Source: Bog-473 sp963741995 (lineage in GTDB: Bacteria; Actinomycetota; Acidimicrobiia; Acidimicrobiales; RAAP-2). Taken from it: 64,000 nucleotides of DNA. How positions within the stretch are numbered: the stretch's first letter is position 1; every line of letters begins with the position of its first letter. Shown in pieces: positions 8,627-17,060 of this stretch. The notes beneath the pieces were generated by a model. That model worked only from the letters and a program-made list of their open reading frames with translations. It was not told where the DNA came from and made no database searches. A program made the position numbers and the translations under genes. Location of the stretch: the NCBI GenBank assembly GCA_963741995.1, contig CAVUKI010000001.1, positions 992,001 to 1,056,000 on the forward strand. The letters run 5' to 3'.

Positions 8627-9543
8627 GTGCGGCCGACTCGAGCGGGGCCCCGGGGGATGGCCTCGGCCTTGCTCCCACCCAGGACGTCCGGGCCGAGATG
8701 CTCAAGGGCGCCCAGACCATGGCCACCCCGGCGCCCCCATCCAAAGAACGCGGCATCACGTCGGATCTGTCGGTGGACGAGGCACTGCTGTTGCACGCGG
8801 CCGGATGGGAGCCTCTCGACCTGGTGTGCGGCGTCGCCGTGGTGTCGGTCCCGGTCGGCGTGTGGAACTGGGGGAGAGGCTCCATCTCACTGGCGGGGGA
8901 CGCCCACAACGCGGCGGTGGATCAAGCGGCCCGTCTGCTACGCGGGGAATGCGGCAAGGTGCACGGGCACGGTGTCGTCGGGGTGCGGGTCGAGGTGTCG
9001 GTGCACCCTCACCACGTTGACGTCGAGCTGGTGGGCACGGCGGTGCGCCCCATGCGAGCCCAACACGGCCGGGGCACCGACGCCGCGCTGGCCATGCCCT
9101 TCGTGTCGGACCTGTCGGCCCGCGACTTCACCCTCCTGCAGCGCGCCGGCTGGATGCCTGTCGGGCTCGCCTTCGGGGCCAGCTTCGTCTACGCCCCTCG
9201 GCGCAGTGCCGGCACCGCCATGAAGCAGACGAGGCAGAACGTGGAGCTGACCAACTACACCGAGGCCATGTACTCGGCCCGCGAGTCGGCCATGGAGAAG
9301 ATGCAGCGCTCCGCCTTGGAGGCGGGGGGCGAGGGCGTGGTCGAGGTCAAGGTGACCGAGGGCCCGATGAGCTTCGCCCGCCACGCCATCGGCTTTACGG
9401 CCTGGGGCACAGCCGTGAAGCTCGTGGCCGAGGAGCACCAGTTCGTCCAGCCCCAGGTGGTCCTGCCGCTCGACGATGCGGTGGTCACATTTCAGGCGGA
9501 GAGCCTGCGCAGCGGTGGCCAAGGAAAGGGTCGGAAGAGATGA
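8623..9543 (+). CDS. Tandem YbjQ-type protein 3
   Basis: 306 residues from GTG 8623, which overlaps the upstream TGA (GTGA). Two YbjQ-like copies: GITSDLSVDEALLLHAAGWEPLDLVCG with GHGVVGVRVEVSV, and PFVSDLSARDFTLLQRAGWMPVGLAFG with ALEAGGEGVVEVKV and AIGFTAWGTAV. The phrase SDLSxxxxxLLxxAGWxPxxL recurs in all three neighbours and marks this subfamily. With genes at 6807 and 7658 this makes six YbjQ-type modules in 2.7 kb. The stop overlaps the ATG of the NTF2-like gene. Confidence 0.83.
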   Translation: MSAADSSGAPGDGLGLAPTQDVRAEMLKGAQTMATPAPPSKERGITSDLSVDEALLLHAAGWEPLDLVCGVAVVSVPVGVWNWGRGSISLAGDAHNAAVDQAARLLRGECGKVHGHGVVGVRVEVSVHPHHVDVELVGTAVRPMRAQHGRGTDAALAMPFVSDLSARDFTLLQRAGWMPVGLAFGASFVYAPRRSAGTAMKQTRQNVELTNYTEAMYSARESAMEKMQRSALEAGGEGVVEVKVTEGPMSFARHAIGFTAWGTAVKLVAEEHQFVQPQVVLPLDDAVVTFQAESLRSGGQGKGRKR

Positions 9544-9992
9544 GTACGCAACAGGCCGGCGCCGGCGCCGGCGCCGGCGCCGGCACGGGGGGGCGGGACT
9601 GGGAAGCCTGGGCCCGGACCTTCGAGTCGATCGACGGGCCGGACGACTTCGCCGCGCTGTTCGCCCCCGAGGGTCGGTTCTGCGACCCGGTGACCCCGTG
9701 GACCACCGATCTGCACAAGGTGGCCCGGGACACCGACGCCGTCTTCCCGGATTGGAACCAGCGGGTGGACCGGATCCGCGGCGGCCGGGACTGGGCCGTC
9801 TTCGAGTGGACGGGGACGGCGACCTTCCACCCGGGCGAGGGCAAGGCCGGCGTCCCGATCTCCATGACGGGTGCCACCGTGATCGACGTCGACGCCGACG
9901 GCAAGGTCACCGCGTGGCGGGACTACCTCGATACCAACGAGCCGACCCAGCAGATCACCGCCGGCCTGGAGCGGGCCCTCGAAGGCGGTTGA
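9540..9992 (+). CDS. NTF2/SnoaL-like fold protein
   Basis: 150 residues. After a low-complexity AGAGAGAGAG leader comes a typical cone-shaped SnoaL-like domain: WARTFESIDGPDDFAALFAPEGRFCDP, then DRIRGGRDWAVFEWTGT and the C-terminal VTAWRDYLDT strand that is common to this family. Members are limonene-epoxide-hydrolase-like enzymes, polyketide cyclases or ligand-binding proteins, so the activity cannot be stated. It is coupled by ATGA to the YbjQ-type operon and is probably its last gene. Confidence 0.8.
   Translation: MSTQQAGAGAGAGAGTGGRDWEAWARTFESIDGPDDFAALFAPEGRFCDPVTPWTTDLHKVARDTDAVFPDWNQRVDRIRGGRDWAVFEWTGTATFHPGEGKAGVPISMTGATVIDVDADGKVTAWRDYLDTNEPTQQITAGLERALEGG
9555..9584. repeat. Five tandem GCCGGC hexamers
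   Basis: Five perfect GCCGGC units lie inside the start of the NTF2-like gene and encode alternating Ala-Gly. Each unit is self-complementary, so the array can form hairpins and is a slippage hotspot. Confidence 0.9.
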
Positions 9993-10028
9993 CCCCTCAG
10001 TCCACTGGCTCCTCAGTTCGCTGAGTCT

Positions 10029-11141
10029 TCAGTTCGCAGAGTCTTCGCCCGCCCCCGTCGCCGTCCCCGCCACCGCGTTGACGTGGGCCATGCGGGCATC
10101 GTGGGCCTCGTCGAGATCCTCGGCCGCCTTCTCGTCACTGGCCATCTCGGCGTCGATGTCCGCGTCGGCCCAGCCGATCACGCCCATCTCCTCGAAGGCG
10201 GCGCGCACCTTCGGTCCCCATAGGCCGATGTCACGCAAAATCGGCACGATGCGCATGAAGAGGAAGTTGCGAAACTCCCGCAACGTCTCGCTGTTCTCCA
10301 CATAGACGCCGATCTCGGGTGGCAGCTCGAGGCGCTCCCACACCTCCTCGCCCAGGAAGCGGTCCCGCATCAGATAACAGGCCTCGATGCAGAAGTCCTC
10401 CCGCTCGGCGCGCTCGGCCTCGCTCAGCTGCGGGTAGTAGTCGCGCAGCGCCAAGCGCCCGAACATGACGTGGCGCGCTTCGTCCTGCATCACATATGCG
10501 TTCAACGCCTTGGCCAACGGGTTCTGTGCGTTGTTGCGAATGACGCCGAAGGCGGCCAGCGCCAGCCCCTCGACCAACACCTGCATACCGAGATACGTCA
10601 TGTCCCACCGGCTGTCGGAGATGACGTCATCGAGGAGCGCCTTGAGATACTGATTCAGCGGATACACCAGCTGCACCTTTTCGTGCAGGTAGCGGCTGTA
10701 CACCTCGACGTGGCGCGCCTCGTCGATCACCTGGGTCGCGGCGTAGAACTTGGAGTCGATGTCGGGAACGGTTTGCACGATCTTTGCCGTGCAGATCAGC
10801 GCGCCCTGTTCGCCGTGCATGAACTGGCTGAAGCGCCACGCCTCGACATGCCGGCGCAGCTCTCCCCGGCGCTTCTCGTCCATGTCGTCCCACCACGGCG
10901 TGCCGAAGATCGGCATGATCTCGTCGGGCATGCCGACGGGATTGGTCAGGTCGACGTCCGTGCTCCAGTCCAGGCGATCGCTGCCGATCCACTGGCGCCG
11001 GGTGCCCTTGTCGTACAGGCGCAAGAGCTGGTCCCGCCCGCCCGTGTAGTTGAAGTCGAACATGGTGGTCGACGGCGACTCGATGCCCCACTTCGGGTCG
11101 AAGGCGAAGTCCGAGTCGGTGCTGGCCGGGCTCGTGGTCAT
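10029..11141 (-). CDS. Ferritin-like diiron protein (AurF / ribonucleotide-reductase-R2-like oxygenase)
   Basis: 370 residues, mainly helical. Four carboxylate/His motifs expected of a diiron centre are visible: E in FMHGEQGALIC, EARH in VIDEARHVEVYSRY, E in VLVEGLALAAF and EARH in MQDEARHVMFGRLAL. This matches the para-aminobenzoate N-oxygenase (AurF)-like and R2-like groups of actinobacteria that use O2 on aromatic or lipid substrates; the substrate here is unknown. The acidic, Ala-rich C-terminus is likely flexible. It is convergent with the NTF2-like gene (36 bases between stops) and transcribed apart from the dehydrogenase upstream at 12584. Confidence 0.85.
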   Translation of the reverse strand: MTTSPASTDSDFAFDPKWGIESPSTTMFDFNYTGGRDQLLRLYDKGTRRQWIGSDRLDWSTDVDLTNPVGMPDEIMPIFGTPWWDDMDEKRRGELRRHVEAWRFSQFMHGEQGALICTAKIVQTVPDIDSKFYAATQVIDEARHVEVYSRYLHEKVQLVYPLNQYLKALLDDVISDSRWDMTYLGMQVLVEGLALAAFGVIRNNAQNPLAKALNAYVMQDEARHVMFGRLALRDYYPQLSEAERAEREDFCIEACYLMRDRFLGEEVWERLELPPEIGVYVENSETLREFRNFLFMRIVPILRDIGLWGPKVRAAFEEMGVIGWADADIDAEMASDEKAAEDLDEAHDARMAHVNAVAGTATGAGEDSAN

Positions 11142-11351
11142 GAGGCCCCCTTTGGGTCACATCCAGCTGCAGCGCGCTTCCGACTGCAGCTGTCGGCGGG
11201 TTCTGCCAACCGCGACGCTACCCCCTTGCGTGCCTGCAGTCAGATGGTGAGGCCGCTCCGCTCCGGCCGGGGCAGACCGGATGCCGGGAGACGGCCCGAC
11301 ATCGTTCCTGCGAAGGCCTCCCCCTCCGCCCAAATCCGTCGAAAGCCTTGC

Positions 11352-12584
11352 TCAGCGAAAGTCGAAGGCGACCTTGATGGCGCCGCTCTCCTCCTGGTTG
11401 GCCAGCAGCGTGAAGGCCTCACGCCACTCCGGCAGGCGGAAGGTGTGCGTGAGCATGCCGGTCATGTCGATGCGCCCCTCGGAAGCGAGGCGGAGGTAGT
11501 GCGCGATGCCGTGCATGCGCACGCCGTCGACCTCCTCGACCCCGAAAGCGTTGGAGCCCACCCACGAGATCTCCTTGAAGTACAGCGGCGACCACTCCCA
11601 GCGCTCGGGTGCATGCACCCCGCTCTTGACCATGGTGCCGCGTTGCTTGAGGAGGCGCACGCCGACCTCCGCCGTCTGCGCGGTGCCGACGGTGTCGTAG
11701 ACCACGTCGAACCCACCCGGGTGCGCCATGGGCAACGAGCTGCCCTCGAACCTGTTCAGCACGCCACCCGACCAGGCCGCCGCTTCCTCCAGCAGTTGCT
11801 CGACCGGGAAGGGGTCGACGACGGTGGCGCCGAGCTTGCGGGCCAGTGCAGCCTGCGCGGGCCAGCGGGCGACCACCATCACCTCCACGTCGGGATAGAG
11901 CGCCTTGATGATGGCGACGGCCGTGACGCCGAGCGCCCCGCTGCCGTAGACGAGTACCTTGCCGCCGGGCGGCGGCGGGTGACGCGTCACCGAATGGAGC
12001 GAGACGGCAAAGGGGTCCCCGATGACGGCCACTTCGTCGCTCACGTCGGCGGGGACGGGGATGAGCATCGACTCGTGGGCAGGCAGGTAGTCGGCGAAGC
12101 CACCGGGAGCGTCCTTCGACGTCCCGGTATGGATGCCCGCCGCAATGGGCCCCTGGGTGAAATGCCAGCAGAGGCTGTAGTCGCCGTCCTGACACGACGG
12201 GCACGGCGGGTCGATGCCGCGGGGGCCGCAGGAGAGCCAGGGGTTGAGGACGACGCGCTGGCCGACCTCGAGCGTCTTCACGGCCGGGCCGACCTCGACG
12301 ACATCGGCCACCACCTCGTGCCCGAAGACCGTCGGGAAGGTGAAGAACCCGTTCAGTGCGCCGTCGCCGAAGTCGTCGCCGAAGTCCATGAAGACCATCT
12401 TGGCGTCGGACCCACAGATGCCGGTCAGCCGCGTCTTGGCGACGCACCAGTCGTCGCGCAGGAGCTTCGGGCGCTCGAGCTCCTCGAGGCGCATCGGGGT
12501 GCGGGACAGCCCGACCATGAGGTTGTTGGAGTCGTCCGGTGGCGTCCAGCGTTCGCCGCGGACGCCATAGAGCAGACCTTGCAT
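11352..12584 (-). CDS. Zinc-dependent medium-chain alcohol dehydrogenase
   Basis: 410 residues. GICGSDAKM supplies the catalytic Cys, GHE lies in VFGHEVVADVVEVGP, and CPSCQDGDYSLC carries structural-zinc cysteines, although with fewer Cys than the classical four-Cys lobe. The Rossmann motif is YGSGALGVTAV. The length is some 50 residues above the usual 350, with extra residues around LNPWLSCGPRGIDPP. It oxidises an alcohol or reduces an aldehyde with NAD(P); the substrate cannot be read from sequence. A tandem repeat separates it from the upstream DUF4190 gene. Confidence 0.87.
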   Translation of the reverse strand: MQGLLYGVRGERWTPPDDSNNLMVGLSRTPMRLEELERPKLLRDDWCVAKTRLTGICGSDAKMVFMDFGDDFGDGALNGFFTFPTVFGHEVVADVVEVGPAVKTLEVGQRVVLNPWLSCGPRGIDPPCPSCQDGDYSLCWHFTQGPIAAGIHTGTSKDAPGGFADYLPAHESMLIPVPADVSDEVAVIGDPFAVSLHSVTRHPPPPGGKVLVYGSGALGVTAVAIIKALYPDVEVMVVARWPAQAALARKLGATVVDPFPVEQLLEEAAAWSGGVLNRFEGSSLPMAHPGGFDVVYDTVGTAQTAEVGVRLLKQRGTMVKSGVHAPERWEWSPLYFKEISWVGSNAFGVEEVDGVRMHGIAHYLRLASEGRIDMTGMLTHTFRLPEWREAFTLLANQEESGAIKVAFDFR

Positions 12585-12600
12585 TCGTACGCTCCTCCTC

Positions 12601-12664
12601 GTGGATGAACAGACTCGTGGATGAACAGACTCGTGGATGAACAGACTCGTGGATGAACAGACTG
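12601..12664. repeat. Four tandem 16-bp repeats between two minus-strand genes
   Basis: GTGGATGAACAGACTC is repeated four times without spacer; the fourth copy ends in G and a fifth degenerate copy (GTGGATGGTCAGACCT) follows at 12665-12680. The array sits just upstream of the dehydrogenase start at 12584 and downstream of the DUF4190 stop, so it is in the leader of the dehydrogenase gene. It lacks spacers and is not a CRISPR. Confidence 0.92.
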
Positions 12665-12681
12665 GTGGATGGTCAGACCTG

Positions 12682-13230
12682 CTAGTTGAATCCGCCGAGG
12701 CCCAGCTGTCCCAGAAGGAGCGACGGGTCGACGGTTCCGTTGTTGTTGTTGGTGTTGGTGGAATGGCCGAGCGCGATGGCGAGCACGAGGAGTGCCAGCC
12801 ACCCGATCGCGACGATGATGCCGGCGATGGCCATCCCGTCGCCTCTCTGCGCCCCGTTGGACCGCTTGATCTGGGAGCGGGCGATGAAGCCGAAGATGAC
12901 GCCGAGGATGGCCGGGAGGAAGAAGAGGCCGGCGCACCCGCAGATCAACGCCGCGACGGCCAGGCCGTTCGTCTTCTGCCTGACGGGCTGACCGTAGGGC
13001 GCACCGACGCCTTGCGGCGGATACTGGCCGTAGCCGTAGCTCCCGTACGCGGGCCCGGCGCCTGAGGCCGGCCCGTGGACGGGAGAGGTCGGTTGCGCCG
13101 GATAGGTCGGAACGGACTGGGCGGGTGCCCCGGCCGGGCCAACGGTGGGCGGACCCGTCCAGAGCTCAGGCGGGTACCACCTGCCGTCGGAGGCCAACCA
13201 CCATCCAGGACCCTGTGAGGTGTTGCTCAT
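12682..13230 (-). CDS. DUF4190-type membrane protein with N-terminal GWWLASDGRWYPPE motif
   Basis: 182 residues. The first 15 residues carry GWWLASDGRWYPPELW, a small Trp-rich motif seen at the start of many actinobacterial membrane proteins. A Pro/Gly/Tyr-rich linker of about 65 residues follows, then two transmembrane helices (LAVAALICGCAGLFFLPAIL and MAIAGIIVAIGWLALLVLAI) separated by ARSQIKRS, which is the DUF4190 layout. The C-terminus is Asn-rich. Role unknown; probably a small envelope protein. Confidence 0.8.
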   Translation of the reverse strand: MSNTSQGPGWWLASDGRWYPPELWTGPPTVGPAGAPAQSVPTYPAQPTSPVHGPASGAGPAYGSYGYGQYPPQGVGAPYGQPVRQKTNGLAVAALICGCAGLFFLPAILGVIFGFIARSQIKRSNGAQRGDGMAIAGIIVAIGWLALLVLAIALGHSTNTNNNNGTVDPSLLLGQLGLGGFN

Positions 13231-13318
13231 GCCGTGCCCGATCCGTCCGCGCCAAGTGCCGCCTGGAGCATAGGAGGCATCCCCTCGGCAATTGGTGGCC
13301 CATGGCCCTGATGGTGGC

Positions 13319-13597
13319 TCATGACACGTAGGGGCAGTGCCGGCATCCCGACTCGCAGCAGTAGCCGCGGCGCGCCAGATAGCCGGCGGTGAGGACGGTC
13401 AACCCGGAGCGCGGGTCCACATAGGTATCGGCGCCGGTGCCGAGGGCCTCGGCATGGGCGCGAATGATCCGTGGGTAGGCGGGATCGCCCGGCAACAGCC
13501 GGTCAGGATGTGGCTCCGTCAGAGGACGGTCAGCCAGTGGTTGGGGAGGGGGAGCGCCGCTCTCGGGCGCTCGCGCCTCGGGGCGCCGCTCGTCCAT
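13319..13597 (-). CDS. DUF5522 small Cys-rich protein
   Basis: 92 residues. The last 30 residues hold YLARRGYCCESGCRHCPY, the cysteine cluster that defines DUF5522 and resembles a small metal site. The preceding RIIRAHAEALGTGADTYVDPRSGLTVLT is also conserved. Starts at ATG 13597, 51 bases after the repaired HU stop at 13649. Function unknown. Confidence 0.8.
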   Translation of the reverse strand: MDERRPEARAPESGAPPPQPLADRPLTEPHPDRLLPGDPAYPRIIRAHAEALGTGADTYVDPRSGLTVLTAGYLARRGYCCESGCRHCPYVS

Positions 13598-13648
13598 TGG
13601 ACCAGGGCCGCAGAAGGCCGATCCCGGGTGAGGGACCGGCCTTGCGCG

Positions 13649-14136
13649 TTACCTCTTTGCAGCCCTCTTGGCGGGGGCGCGCTTGGCCGGAGCCTTGCGA
13701 GCCGGCGCCCTCTTGGCGGGAGCCTTGCGTGCGCCGGCGCCTTCTTGGTGGCCCGGGCCGGCGCCTTCTTGGCGGCAGCCGGAGCAGCGGACTTGCCGGC
13801 GGAGGCAACGGCGGCCTCGTTGGTCGGGAACGCACCCTTCACCAGCTTCGGTGCCGTGGCCGGGGCCAGGACGGCGTCCTTGAACGCCTTCACCGGAGTG
13901 ATGCGCGCCTTCTTGGAGGCCTTGATCCGGATCGCCTCGCCCGTGGCCGGGTTCCGACCCATGCGCGCGGCACGGTTCACCTTGACGAACTTGGCGAAGC
14001 CAGGGATGGATACCGGCTCACCCTTCGAAACGACGGCGGTGACGACATCAGTGAATCCGTCGATGACGGTGATCACGGTCTTCAGCTCGACATCGGACTG
14101 GACCGCGACTGCTTTTGCGAGTTCTCTCTTGTTCAT
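13649..14136 (-). CDS. HU-family nucleoid protein with Lys/Ala/Pro tail (frame break in tail)
   Basis: From ATG 14136: MNKRELAKAVAVQSDV, ending the core with the HU signature GRNPATGEAIRIKASKK at about residues 62-78. HU dimers bend DNA and organise the nucleoid; actinobacterial forms add a basic AKKAPA-type tail. The tail begins AAAKKAPARATKKAPA and, after a frame change near 13729-13735, goes on as RKAPAKRAPARKAPAKRAPAKRAAKR to TAA 13651-13649. Without the shift the frame would run through to 13519 and overlap DUF5522. One missing base (or two extra) in this GC-rich repeat explains it. A good promoter lies upstream. Confidence 0.8.
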
Positions 14137-14236
14137 GGCGCCCATTGTGGCCGATGCGCGCCCAGTAATGCACATCTTTCCGGGCACGAATGCAGATATT
14201 TGTGCCCAAAATTCGTTTTGACAGCGCTGAAAGCGT

Positions 14237-14265
14237 CATATCCAACGGTCGTCACCCATTGTCAA
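14237..14265 (-). promoter_or_regulatory. Putative sigma-70-type promoter of the HU gene
   Basis: On the minus strand TTGACA (14265-14260) is followed after 17 bases by GATATG (14242-14237), a good -35 with correct spacing and a partial -10. It would start transcription near 14230, about 95 bases before the HU ATG. Confidence 0.4.
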
Positions 14266-14271
14266 CGGCAG

Positions 14272-14757
14272 TTATGGCGTCCATTGCCCCCAGTAGGGAC
14301 GGGCGCCGTCGCGCTTTTCCATGAGGATGATCACCGTTCCCCATGGATCGCGGCACCAGGTCGTCCGCAGTCCCGCGACGTCGGCGACGCCCGCAGTGAG
14401 GAATTCGACGCCGCGGCCCTCGAGCTCGGCACGCGTGGCGCCGATGTCGTCGCACAGCATGCCGATATGGGTGATGCCGACCCTGGTGACAGCCGGTCGT
14501 CCGGTCTCCGGCGGAGCGACGTGGGCCGCCGGATACTCGATCAGCTCTACGACGCGGTCGTCCTGCCCAAAGCCCACGATGGCCGCGTGCAGGACCACCG
14601 GTGACGGGACGAGCTCCCCCATGTCGTGCTCGATCTGCTCGCCTTCCATGCGGTAGGGCGGCGACAGCACCGTGAGGCCGAGGACTTCGGAATACCAGCG
14701 TGTGGCGGCCTCGACGTCGGGGACGCAAACGGCGGAGTGGGCGAATCCGGTGAGCAC
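14272..14757 (-). CDS. VOC (glyoxalase-fold) family protein
   Basis: 161 residues with the two beta-alpha-beta-beta-beta modules of the vicinal oxygen chelate fold: FAHSAVCVPDVEAATRWYSEVLGL at the start, and ITHIGMLCDDIGATRAELEGRGVEF with DPWGTVIILMEK at the end. Candidate metal ligands are H in FAHSAV, E in VVELIEY, H in ITHIGM and E in LMEK, consistent with a metal-dependent isomerase, epimerase or dioxygenase. Substrate unknown. Confidence 0.82.
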   Translation of the reverse strand: MLTGFAHSAVCVPDVEAATRWYSEVLGLTVLSPPYRMEGEQIEHDMGELVPSPVVLHAAIVGFGQDDRVVELIEYPAAHVAPPETGRPAVTRVGITHIGMLCDDIGATRAELEGRGVEFLTAGVADVAGLRTTWCRDPWGTVIILMEKRDGARPYWGQWTP

Positions 14758-14772
14758 CGGCCAGAGGCCTGC

Positions 14773-14955
14773 TCAGCTCCAGCGAGCGAGCTCGTGCTGC
14801 AGGCGCTTGTTGATGCGCCGGATGTGCATCCGGCTGCGGCGGTCGACCTTGCGCAGGACGATCACGCCCACGAACACCAGCGGCGCTGCGAAAGCCGAGA
14901 GCCCGCTGAGAATCACCACGCGCAGACCGCCCGAACCGCCCCCACTTGCTTTCAC
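14773..14955 (-). CDS. Small single-span membrane protein, hypothetical
   Basis: From GTG 14955 the product has 60 residues: a Gly-rich start, one transmembrane helix (VVILSGLSAFAAPLVFVGVIVL) and a strongly basic tail (RKVDRRSRMHIRRINKRLQHEL), so the C-terminus should face the cytoplasm. An ATG at 14997 would add 14 residues. It lies 15 bases upstream of the VOC gene on the same strand. The composition fits a real small protein; no family is recognised. Confidence 0.5.
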   Translation of the reverse strand: MKASGGGSGGLRVVILSGLSAFAAPLVFVGVIVLRKVDRRSRMHIRRINKRLQHELARWS

Positions 14956-15031
14956 GGCACTAGTCGTACACCGTTGGATGCGCGCGCACCAGTCCATTTC
15001 GCACTAGGAAATGGGAAATGAGAAGGCCCAG

Positions 15032-16432
15032 ATGAGCGATACTGAACCCCCGCTGCATCCCGATGACGCACAAGGGGCCGTCTCCGGGGCGCAGGGGGAG
15101 ACGGAAAAACCGGCGCAGCGGACCAAGGCCGAGAAGAGCGGGACGCGGCGCGGGCACCTCCCACGCCGGATCTCGGCGTGGGTGCTCATTGTGCTGGCGT
15201 CGATCCTCATCCCGGTCTCGGTGATCTCGGTGTGGGCCATCCGCACGGTGACCAACACCGATCAGTACGTCGAGACCATGGCTCCGCTGGCCCGCAATCC
15301 GGTCATTGTGAACGGCCTGGCGACGCGGGCGACCGACGCACTGTTCTCGACCCACGTCGTGCAGAACAAGGTGACGGCGGCCCTGCCGGCCAAGGCCAAG
15401 CCACTCGTGGCGCCGATCGTGAAGGAGGTGCACTCCTACGTCTACGGGCTGGCGCTCAAGGTCTTCTCGAGCCCGAAGTTCGGCCAGTTGTGGGACCTCC
15501 TGAACCGGCGCAGCCACAATGCCGTGATCAACATCCTCACCGGCAAGCAGACGCCGCTGCAGAAGAAGTTCGCCAAGGGCGGGCAGATCGCCCTCAACCT
15601 GTCGCCTGCGCTCAACAATCTGATCTCGGATCTGGACTCGCACGGCGTGAGGCTCTTCAACCCCATCAAATCGATTTCGACCGAAGGGGCGAGCTTCACC
15701 GTCGTGTCGAGGCAGCAGGTCTCGAAGTTCTCCGGGCTCTTCAACCTGGTCGTGAAGCTCAAGTGGGCCATCCCGGTCATCGCCCTGGTGCTGGCGATCC
15801 TGGCGGTGGCGCTCGCCCTGGAGCGGCGTAAGACGCTGCTGCGCCTGGCCGTCGGGGTGGCGTTGATGACCATGCTGGTGCTGACCGGCTTGTCTACGGG
15901 CCGCGGGATCTTCATCGGTCAGGCCACCGGTGGTGGTTTCCACGCCGAGAGCGCCGCCGCTGTCTGGGACACCGTGCTGCGGTTCCTCAAGGCGGATCTG
16001 CGTTGGACGCTGCTGATCTCCGTCCTCGTGGCCTTGGGCGCCTGGCTCGCCGGGCCGGCCCGCTATGCGGTGTGGATCCGGAGGACCTGCGCCACGGGTG
16101 GTCGCTGGGTGGCTGCCCAGGCCCGCTCGCTCTCGTCGGGTGCCGGGCGCGCCGCGGCCGAGTCGAGCCGCGTGCGCCGCACGGGTGGCTGGATCGTCGA
16201 GCACCTCAACGGCCTGCGCATCGTGGGCGTGGTCGTGGCGGGACTCATCCTTGTCTTCGGCGGGAACCTCACGGGGTGGAGCCTGCTGGTGATCGTGATC
16301 GTGCTGGCGGTGTATCTCGGACTGCTCCAGTTGGTAGCCGCCTGGGCCCGCAAGGTGTCGGGGGCGGGTGGTGACACGGATACCGGCAGCGGCCCCGATT
16401 CCGGCGCCAGGGTGCACTCAGGCACGGCATAG
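15032..16432 (+). CDS. Multi-pass membrane protein, hypothetical
   Basis: 466 residues from ATG 15032, chosen because AGAAGG lies five bases upstream (ATG 15011 has its purine run too close). A charged N-terminus is followed by a helix (AWVLIVLASILIPVSVISVWAI), a large extracellular domain of about 190 residues (TDQYVETMAPLARNPVIVNGL ...), then five helices around VIALVLAILAVALAL, LMTMLVLTGLS, LLISVLVALGAWLAG, VGVVVAGLILVFGG and LVIVIVLAVYLGLLQL. This layout is common in actinobacterial proteins of unknown role. It stands alone, divergent from the small membrane gene. Confidence 0.82.
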   Translation: MSDTEPPLHPDDAQGAVSGAQGETEKPAQRTKAEKSGTRRGHLPRRISAWVLIVLASILIPVSVISVWAIRTVTNTDQYVETMAPLARNPVIVNGLATRATDALFSTHVVQNKVTAALPAKAKPLVAPIVKEVHSYVYGLALKVFSSPKFGQLWDLLNRRSHNAVINILTGKQTPLQKKFAKGGQIALNLSPALNNLISDLDSHGVRLFNPIKSISTEGASFTVVSRQQVSKFSGLFNLVVKLKWAIPVIALVLAILAVALALERRKTLLRLAVGVALMTMLVLTGLSTGRGIFIGQATGGGFHAESAAAVWDTVLRFLKADLRWTLLISVLVALGAWLAGPARYAVWIRRTCATGGRWVAAQARSLSSGAGRAAAESSRVRRTGGWIVEHLNGLRIVGVVVAGLILVFGGNLTGWSLLVIVIVLAVYLGLLQLVAAWARKVSGAGGDTDTGSGPDSGARVHSGTA

Positions 16433-16577
16433 GGAAGCGGCAATAGGCGCGAGCGGGCGAGGCGGAAGCCCTCCGCCGGCAGGGGTGCGCCAGGGGCGCT
16501 CCACAATTCTGCGGCTGCACATCCCTCCGCCCGTGATTCTTATGGGGTCTTTATCCGGCACCGGTAGCCTGCATGGC

Positions 16578-16919
16578 ATGTCCATGCGGTGGAGGATCGG
16601 TCTGGTGGCGATCATCGCCGCCGTCGTCGGGGGCTTCCTGCCGCACGGCGCGCTCTCCGTCGCCGACACCTCGGTCACCCAGGTGGTGCGGGTCGCAGAG
16701 GCTCCGCTGTCAGGGCCGGTGAACTGCCTCGACGCCACCTGTGGCAAGGGCAGTCCGGCACCCGCCGCGCCCTCGCCGGGCATTGCGCTGATGGCGGTCG
16801 TGGCGGGCGCTCTGGGCGTCGCGGCAGCTGCCGCCAGCATCCGGCGCCGCCGTGGCCGAGTTCTCGCCCTGCCTGCGGGCGCACGCGACCCCCTGTTCCA
16901 CCCGCCGCAGTTCTCCTAG
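16578..16919 (+). CDS. Small exported or membrane protein, hypothetical
   Basis: 113 residues from ATG 16578 (MSMRWRIGLVAIIAAVVGGF), with an N-terminal signal or anchor, a short exposed part holding two cysteines (CLDATCGKG), and a second helix (GIALMAVVAGALGVAAAAAS) followed by RRRRGR. The C-terminus is ALPAGARDPLFHPPQFS. No family recognised; start uncertain because no strong ribosome site is seen. It precedes the DUF929/VKOR pair by 141 bases, so a link to that pair is possible but not shown. Confidence 0.6.
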   Translation: MSMRWRIGLVAIIAAVVGGFLPHGALSVADTSVTQVVRVAEAPLSGPVNCLDATCGKGSPAPAAPSPGIALMAVVAGALGVAAAAASIRRRRGRVLALPAGARDPLFHPPQFS

Positions 16920-17060
16920 CTCGACCTGCGCCAGCGCCGGCCCCTGCGTCGGCCCCTGCGCCTGCATCAGTCCCGGAAGCCGCGCCATCGCTGGCTTCCG
17001 TTTCGAGCCTCCGAGTAAGGGCGCCCTGTCGCCTGCTCGGCCCAATCCAAGGAGAACAGC

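Noticed and set aside
12601..12680. Tandem 16-bp repeats as a CRISPR
   Set aside because: Units are head to tail with no spacers and no cas genes are near.
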